This document shows, piece by piece, positions 6,873 to 10,257 of a stretch of DNA of 10,257 bases (the stretch's first letter is position 1; every line of letters begins with the position of its first letter). Source of the DNA: an uncultured Pleurocapsa sp. (lineage in GTDB: Bacteria > Cyanobacteriota > Cyanobacteriia > Cyanobacteriales > Xenococcaceae); assembly GCA_937884735.1 (NCBI GenBank), contig CAKZYI010000802.1, forward strand, positions 1-10,257. Reading direction: 5' to 3'. Made by a program: the position numbers and the translations under genes. Under the pieces are notes generated by a model. The model was not told where the DNA came from and made no database searches. It saw nothing but the letters and a program-made list of their open reading frames with translations.

Positions 6873-7735
6873 TCATTGTTAAAAGAGTCTTTTAAACCCG
6901 ATACAAGGTCGTATTTAGGATGCCAGTTGAGTTCTGTTTTTGCCCGATGGGTGTCGGCAAAGAAGTGTTGCTGACGAATAGGGAAAGCCTTGCGCTTGCC
7001 AAATTCAAAATCATCTGGATTGTAATGTACTAATTTGACCTCTTCAGGAGATTTACCCACAGCGGCAGCGCAAGCATAAGCCACACCATCAAAAGTAACA
7101 TAGCGATCGCCTGAAATATTGTATATTTTACCGATAGCTGCCTCGTTGCCTAAGACACTCGCCATTGCCAAAGCCAAATCTTGAATATGACCAAACTGAG
7201 TAATAAACCTACCATTCCCAGGAATAGGTAAAGGACGATTTCGGACAATGCGATCAAAAAACCAAGCTTCTAGATCGTTGTAATTTTGAGGGCCATAAAT
7301 ATAAACTGGACGAATAGAAGTCCAAGGGACACCCGAATCTTTTAAATAAGCTTCCGTTTGGTGTTTGCCTTTATGTCTACTGTTAGGATCTACCTCATCA
7401 CCTTCTAAATGAGGCATTTGAGCCGATTTTAAATATACTCCTGCAGAACTAACATAAACAAAATGTTTGATTTTGCCCTCAAACATCTCTACAAGAGGTT
7501 GAGTATCGCTCAACTCGCGACCATTATTATCAAAGATAGCATCAAAGTTTTCCCCTGATAGCTTTGATTTTAGTTGAGCGGCATCTTTACGATCTCCTGT
7601 AATTTGACTTACTCCAGCCACTGGTGCAGGGTGATTACCCCGATTAAACAGAACTACTTCATGTCCTTGAGCAACCAAAACTTTTGTTAGATAGACTCCA
7701 ATAAAACGAGTCCCACCCATCATTAAAATTCGCAT
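6800..7735 (-). CDS. CSP41b-like NAD-dependent epimerase/dehydratase family protein
   Basis: This 311-residue protein is an extended/atypical SDR with an N-terminal Rossmann fold: 'MRILMMGGTRFIG' (1-13) with the GGTRFIG nucleotide loop, then 'YVSSAGVYLKS' (94-104) and 'RPVYIYGPQNYND' (142-154). The match to plant chloroplast CSP41b is extensive, for example 'DEVDPNSRHKGKHQTE' (113-128), 'YNISGDRYVTFDG' (205-217) and 'VHYNPDDFEFGKRKAFPIRQ' (236-255). CSP41 proteins bind chloroplast stem-loop RNAs and stabilise transcripts. The usual SDR catalytic Tyr-x3-Lys is absent; the corresponding region reads 'RHKGK', as in CSP41b, so a classical epimerase reaction is doubtful. The cyanobacterial function is not established. 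The 3' end overlaps pgsA by 73 bases in convergent orientation. Confidence 0.85.
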   Translation of the reverse strand: MRILMMGGTRFIGVYLTKVLVAQGHEVVLFNRGNHPAPVAGVSQITGDRKDAAQLKSKLSGENFDAIFDNNGRELSDTQPLVEMFEGKIKHFVYVSSAGVYLKSAQMPHLEGDEVDPNSRHKGKHQTEAYLKDSGVPWTSIRPVYIYGPQNYNDLEAWFFDRIVRNRPLPIPGNGRFITQFGHIQDLALAMASVLGNEAAIGKIYNISGDRYVTFDGVAYACAAAVGKSPEEVKLVHYNPDDFEFGKRKAFPIRQQHFFADTHRAKTELNWHPKYDLVSGLKDSFNNDYLASGRDRSEIDFSLDEEILGKI

Positions 7736-7777
7736 TATTCAATCATTTATATATTTTTTTACCAACTCTCAACTTAT

Positions 7778-7822
7778 CATTTACCATTTACCATTTATCA
7801 AAACTAATAACTGATAACTGAT
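7778..7822. repeat. Two adjacent heptamer repeats before the GFA remnant
   Basis: CATTTAC twice plus the variant CATTTAT fill 7778-7798, and AACTGAT twice fills 7809-7822, ending immediately before the ATG of the GFA remnant. The block lies in the 87-base divergent gap shared with the CSP41b-like gene and leaves little room for two normal promoters. The end of the first block (ATTTATCAA, 7793-7801) is inverted at 7991-7999. Confidence 0.8.
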
Positions 7823-7983
7823 ATGGCTTATTTAACAGGAGAATGTTTGTGTGGCAAAATCCGTTACGAATATTGTGGAGCAACGGGAAACCTGGTTCAC
7901 TGTCATTGTTCTAAACCGATAACTCACCACAATATGAAAAAATGCCTGAAGACAGAGCTATTGTCCACTGCATCAACGAGTAA
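7823..7983 (+). pseudogene. GFA/CENP-V-family zinc protein gene, broken by internal deletion
   Basis: The first 31 codons (7823-7915) are a good GFA-family N-terminus: 'TGECLCGKIRYE' with Cys-8 and Cys-10, and 'LVHCHCSK' with Cys-27 and Cys-29, the zinc ligands. After that the frame reads nonsense to a stop at 8006-8008. In another frame, 7915-7983 encodes 'TDNSPQYEKMPED' and then 'RAIVHCINE' plus a stop, which fits the usual GFA C-terminus ('ITDxLPQYEexP'). The gene has therefore lost its middle (family proteins have about 120-135 residues, about 52 remain) and the two ends are joined out of frame near 7911-7917. The 61-residue frame drawn from the same ATG is unlikely to be functional. Intact members are small zinc enzymes or proteins, sometimes called glutathione-dependent formaldehyde-activating. 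Confidence 0.8.
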
Positions 7984-7990
7984 TGGACAA

Positions 7991-8013
7991 TTGATAAATG
8001 ATAAATAATAAAT
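7991..8013. repeat. Heptamer repeat (GATAAAT) before the tautomerase gene
   Basis: GATAAAT twice plus the variant AATAAAT occupy 7993-8013, three bases before the tautomerase ATG. TTGATAAAT (7991-7999) is the exact reverse complement of ATTTATCAA at 7793-7801, so similar AT-rich heptamers flank the GFA remnant in inverted orientation. Confidence 0.8.
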
Positions 8014-8016
8014 ATT

Positions 8017-8406
8017 ATGGTACAGGTCAAAATATACGGATTAAAAGAAAATATAGAACCAAAGCGTTTTGCTTTATCTTATGTTGTTCAATCTTCTCTA
8101 ACTGAGGCAATTGGTACGCCCGAAAAAAAAAGATTTCAACGGTTTATTATTTTGAAGCCAGAAGACTTTATTTTTCCTAGCGATCGCACGAACAACTATA
8201 CAATCATTGAAATTATTATGTTTGAAGGGCGATCTGTTGAAACCAAGAAAAACTTGATCGAGCTGTTATATAAAAAGATCCAAGAAACCGTTGATATTGC
8301 ACCTCAAGACTTGGAAATTACTCTTATAGAGACACCAAAATCAAACTGGGGAGTTCGTGGTGTCCCTGGAGACGAATTAGACCTTGACTACAAAGTCGAT
8401 CTTTGA
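8017..8406 (+). CDS. Tautomerase-family protein
   Basis: This 129-residue protein resembles the Tautomerase_2 (MIF/4-oxalocrotonate tautomerase superfamily) proteins common in cyanobacteria. Supporting stretches are 'KKRFQRFIILKPEDF' (37-51), 'SDRTNNYTIIEIIMFEGRS' (55-73) followed by 'VETKKNLIELLYKKI' (74-88), and 'DLEITLIETPKSNWGVRG' (98-115) with 'VPGDEL' (116-121). Two beta-alpha-beta units can be read, as in this fold. The first residue after Met is Val, so the N-terminal proline that is the catalytic base in classical tautomerases is missing; the substrate is unknown. It starts 33 bases after the end of the GFA remnant, with no ribosome site visible. Its 3' side faces the convergent PP-loop gene across 162 bases. 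Confidence 0.85.
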   Translation: MVQVKIYGLKENIEPKRFALSYVVQSSLTEAIGTPEKKRFQRFIILKPEDFIFPSDRTNNYTIIEIIMFEGRSVETKKNLIELLYKKIQETVDIAPQDLEITLIETPKSNWGVRGVPGDELDLDYKVDL

Positions 8407-8564
8407 CTTTGGACGTTACTAAATTTTGCTATGATTTCCTGTAATTTCCGAGCTTAATCGAGTTATCCAAAGGCAAAAAGCTATACGAACAACAAGATTA
8501 GCTTTAGTTACATGGGTTGGGGTAGTCAAAGCAACAATCCCATAGGGTACAATCTAAAATTTAG

Positions 8565-8587
8565 CTTTTTAACTTTTTAACTTTTTG
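8565..8587. repeat. 8-bp tandem repeat over the PP-loop gene stop codon
   Basis: CTTTTTAA is repeated twice and followed by CTTTTTG (8565-8587). On the minus strand this encodes the last residues of the PP-loop protein (GKKLKS) and its TAA stop at 8571-8569. Because 8 is not a multiple of 3, gain or loss of one unit would change the C-terminus. Confidence 0.7.
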
Positions 8588-9798
8588 CCTATGTTGAGTA
8601 GATTACCGTCAAAAAACAGTCTGTCTAGTCTTTTTACAATGCCCTTTAGGTCTTGTTCGTGATAGCGTCGAATAATTTGATGGATACCATCTACCAAATC
8701 GTAACGACCTAAGTTGCTCAGAGGCTCAATTAATTCACGATAGCAATTTTCTTCATAAGAATCGCTGAGATAGCAAGTATCGACTAATTTTTCTTTAGAA
8801 ACGTCTTTTTCTTTAAAAGTAGCAATTCGATCTAGCAAGTTTAAGGATAAAAATGCTGTCATAGTTCTGACGCACTTTTCACAGTTACCACAGTTATAAT
8901 TGCCTTGGCGATAACTCTCTTTTTCGTTACATACTCGTAAGTGCTTAAGAGCAACATCCCAATCTCCAACTAACTGAGTTTTTTCTAGTCTAGACAGAGC
9001 AGCATTTTCATGGCGTATCCTTAAACTAGTAGTACTGTATAAAGGATCTAATAATGGATGAGAACCCCACGGCTCTAAATTGGCAAAATCATAGGTCGAA
9101 GCAATTGAAGCATAGCTAAAACGAGACGCAAAGGCATGTGCGATCGCAGCTAAAAAAGATCCATGATATTCAAATCGCCAAAAGCTAAAGTCTGCATCTA
9201 AGTCACGAAAATGAGCATAGGCATTAGTATAAACCTGAATAAGCTCAATTCCTGCATTTTGTGCCATTGTTTCAACAGCCTTTACTACATTTTGAAAACT
9301 AGGGTCATATTCATTTTCACCTTCTAGAACTCCATACACTAAGATGCCATCCTTGATATAGCGGGGATGATCCTGGGGAAAATTGAGATGATTGTCTCTG
9401 ACCATTGCTAAAGCATCAATTCCACCAGAAAACAATGCTCCAGCTCTTTCTGGCTTACTAAGAAATAAGTCTTTTTTTTCGATTGGGGCTTCGATATCGA
9501 TAACTTTCCTATTTCCTCCATGCCAATCAATTAGGCATTTCATCGAGTTGATTAGACCATCTCTAATTTCTGGCGAGATAGGCGCATCGATCGCAATTCT
9601 TTCTTCTCCATAGCGCATTGCAGCAAGGGTACAGGCTAATAGCCAAGCATTCGGATTAATTACCAAATCATCTTCAAACTCAGCAGTAGTTTCAAAAAAA
9701 ACTTCTTCACTAGGACGATCGCAATTTTCCCAAATTACTGTTGCGGAGACTCTAGTTTTAACCTTATCAGTTTGTTTAATAAAATTTTCTACTTTCAA
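8569..9798 (-). CDS. QueC-like PP-loop ATPase-family protein with Cys4 site
   Basis: This 409-residue protein has a central PP-loop: 'ERAGALFSGGIDALAM' (117-132), close to the SGGxDS pyrophosphatase loop of ATP-dependent amidating and thiolating enzymes but with Ala-129 in place of Ser. Downstream, Cys-290 and 'CGNCEKCVR' (Cys-303, 306, 309) form a C-x12-C-x2-C-x2-C cluster like the zinc site of QueC (7-cyano-7-deazaguanine synthase). 'YDFANLEPWGSHPLLDP' (236-252) may line the substrate pocket. It is much longer than QueC (about 220-230 residues), with an extra N-terminal domain of about 115 residues and a C-terminal tail of about 90, and no other queuosine or 7-deazaguanine genes are nearby. 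ATP-dependent activation of a carboxylate or carbonyl is plausible; the substrate is unknown. The start is TTG at 9798; an in-frame TAA two codons upstream rules out an earlier start. Confidence 0.78.
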   Translation of the reverse strand: MKVENFIKQTDKVKTRVSATVIWENCDRPSEEVFFETTAEFEDDLVINPNAWLLACTLAAMRYGEERIAIDAPISPEIRDGLINSMKCLIDWHGGNRKVIDIEAPIEKKDLFLSKPERAGALFSGGIDALAMVRDNHLNFPQDHPRYIKDGILVYGVLEGENEYDPSFQNVVKAVETMAQNAGIELIQVYTNAYAHFRDLDADFSFWRFEYHGSFLAAIAHAFASRFSYASIASTYDFANLEPWGSHPLLDPLYSTTSLRIRHENAALSRLEKTQLVGDWDVALKHLRVCNEKESYRQGNYNCGNCEKCVRTMTAFLSLNLLDRIATFKEKDVSKEKLVDTCYLSDSYEENCYRELIEPLSNLGRYDLVDGIHQIIRRYHEQDLKGIVKRLDRLFFDGNLLNIGKKLKS

Positions 9799-9883
9799 AA
9801 TTTACAAGTAAGTTGATTATTGTGAGCTATGTTTGACAAAACATTTGTATTTAAACCACTTCTATAATTCTGAGATATCTAAA

Positions 9884-9923
9884 ATCAGATGTATCCAAGC
9901 AAAACTGTTGCAATGTATCTGAT
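9884..9923. promoter_or_regulatory. Inverted repeat upstream of the response regulator gene
   Basis: ATCAGAT (9884-9890) and ATCTGAT (9917-9923) are perfect inverted copies 26 bases apart, within the 227-base gap between the PP-loop gene and the response regulator gene. TATAAT lies just upstream at 9863-9868 and TTGACA at 9833-9838, but their 24-base spacing is too wide for a standard promoter. An operator or autoregulatory site is only a possibility. Confidence 0.25.
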
Positions 9924-10025
9924 ATTGTAGTTGGTCTAAATTTATTTAAGTATCTTTGCACACAAATATGAAATCACTATGAAATTAGTAGCCTATATAT
10001 CAGTAAATTAAACAAATAATATGCT

Positions 10026-10257
10026 ATGCGAATAATACTAGTTGAAGATGAACCAGACCTTGGTATTGCAATTAAACGGACTTTGGCTCAACAGTCCTAT
10101 ATTGTTGACTGGGCAAAAACTGGCAATGAAGCTTGGAACTATCTAGAAAACTACGAGGCAACATATAGTTTGGCTATTTTTGATTGGCTACTGCCCGAAC
10201 TATCAGGACTAGATTTAATAAAACGGTTGCGCGATCGCAATAATCCTTAGCCTGTAT
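10026..10257 (+). pseudogene. OmpR-type response regulator, premature stop, runs off window
   Basis: The 74 codons from ATG 10026 are the first two thirds of a receiver domain: 'MRIILVEDEPDLGIAIKRTL' (1-20) with the acidic Glu-7/Asp-8, and the phosphoacceptor Asp-53 in 'LAIFDWLLPELSGLDL' (49-64). The frame then ends in TAG at 10248-10250 after 'LRDRNNP'. Cyanobacterial OmpR/RppA-type relatives read '...NPLPVLMLTAKD' at this point, and the bases after the TAG read Pro-Val, so the stop replaces exactly one Leu codon (TTG to TAG is a single change). The rest of the receiver and the DNA-binding domain would lie beyond the window. The product as it stands lacks the Thr/Lys end of the receiver and any output domain. 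A sequencing error, or a very recent nonsense mutation, is equally possible. No ribosome site is seen. Confidence 0.72.

Noticed and set aside
8512..8543. ATGGG...CCCAT hairpin as terminator between tautomerase and PP-loop genes
   Set aside because: The stem is short with a bulge and a 15-base loop, and no T-run follows on either strand.
9392..9613. 73-codon plus-strand frame
   Set aside because: It is antisense to the PP-loop motif region of the QueC-like gene; a shadow.

Overview
The window comes from a phycoerythrin-making cyanobacterium with an AT-rich genome. Two lines of evidence support this. First, the left end is the tail of a cpe (phycoerythrin) operon: the 3' end of cpeS, then cpeT and cpeR, in the order known from cpeCDESTR operons. 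Second, the cyanobacterial palindrome GCGATCGC (HIP1) occurs eight times, always inside genes. Chloroplast-type relatives (a CSP41b-like protein) and cyanobacterial DUF2232 and tautomerase families agree. The species cannot be named from the sequence alone.

Layout, left to right. Bases 1-1358 (+) hold cpeS (partial), cpeT and cpeR, two bilin lyases and the activator of phycoerythrin genes, with a good terminator-like hairpin at 1485-1521. Bases 1910-3463 (+) encode a 517-residue protein with a basic N-terminus, a ribbon-helix-helix-like segment, a very long Gln-rich coiled coil containing a perfect 84-bp tandem duplication, and one C-terminal membrane helix. A hairpin at 3475-3521 separates it from a convergent pair on the minus strand: a Crp/Fnr-family regulator (5084-4377) followed after 52 bases by a DUF2232 membrane protein (4324-3545).

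After a 473-base AT-rich gap come a polyprenyl-phosphate sugar-1-phosphate transferase (5558-6232) and phosphatidylglycerophosphate synthase pgsA (6303-6872). pgsA overlaps tail-to-tail by 73 bases with a CSP41b-like atypical SDR protein on the minus strand (7735-6800). Next are a GFA-family gene destroyed by an internal deletion (7823-7983), a tautomerase-family gene (8017-8406), and on the minus strand an orphan QueC-like PP-loop protein with a four-Cys zinc site (9798-8569). The right edge holds the start of an OmpR-type response regulator that meets a TAG stop exactly where relatives carry Leu.

The cpe genes form a functional unit and the Crp-DUF2232 pair probably shares a transcript. The rest looks like a patchwork of independently acting genes separated by short heptanucleotide repeats, with two recent or ongoing gene losses (GFA and response regulator). 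The least explained objects are the RHH/coiled-coil/tail-anchor protein and the orphan PP-loop protein. I see no complete new multi-gene defence or mobile system here: no transposase, integrase, CRISPR array, tRNA or rRNA was found.
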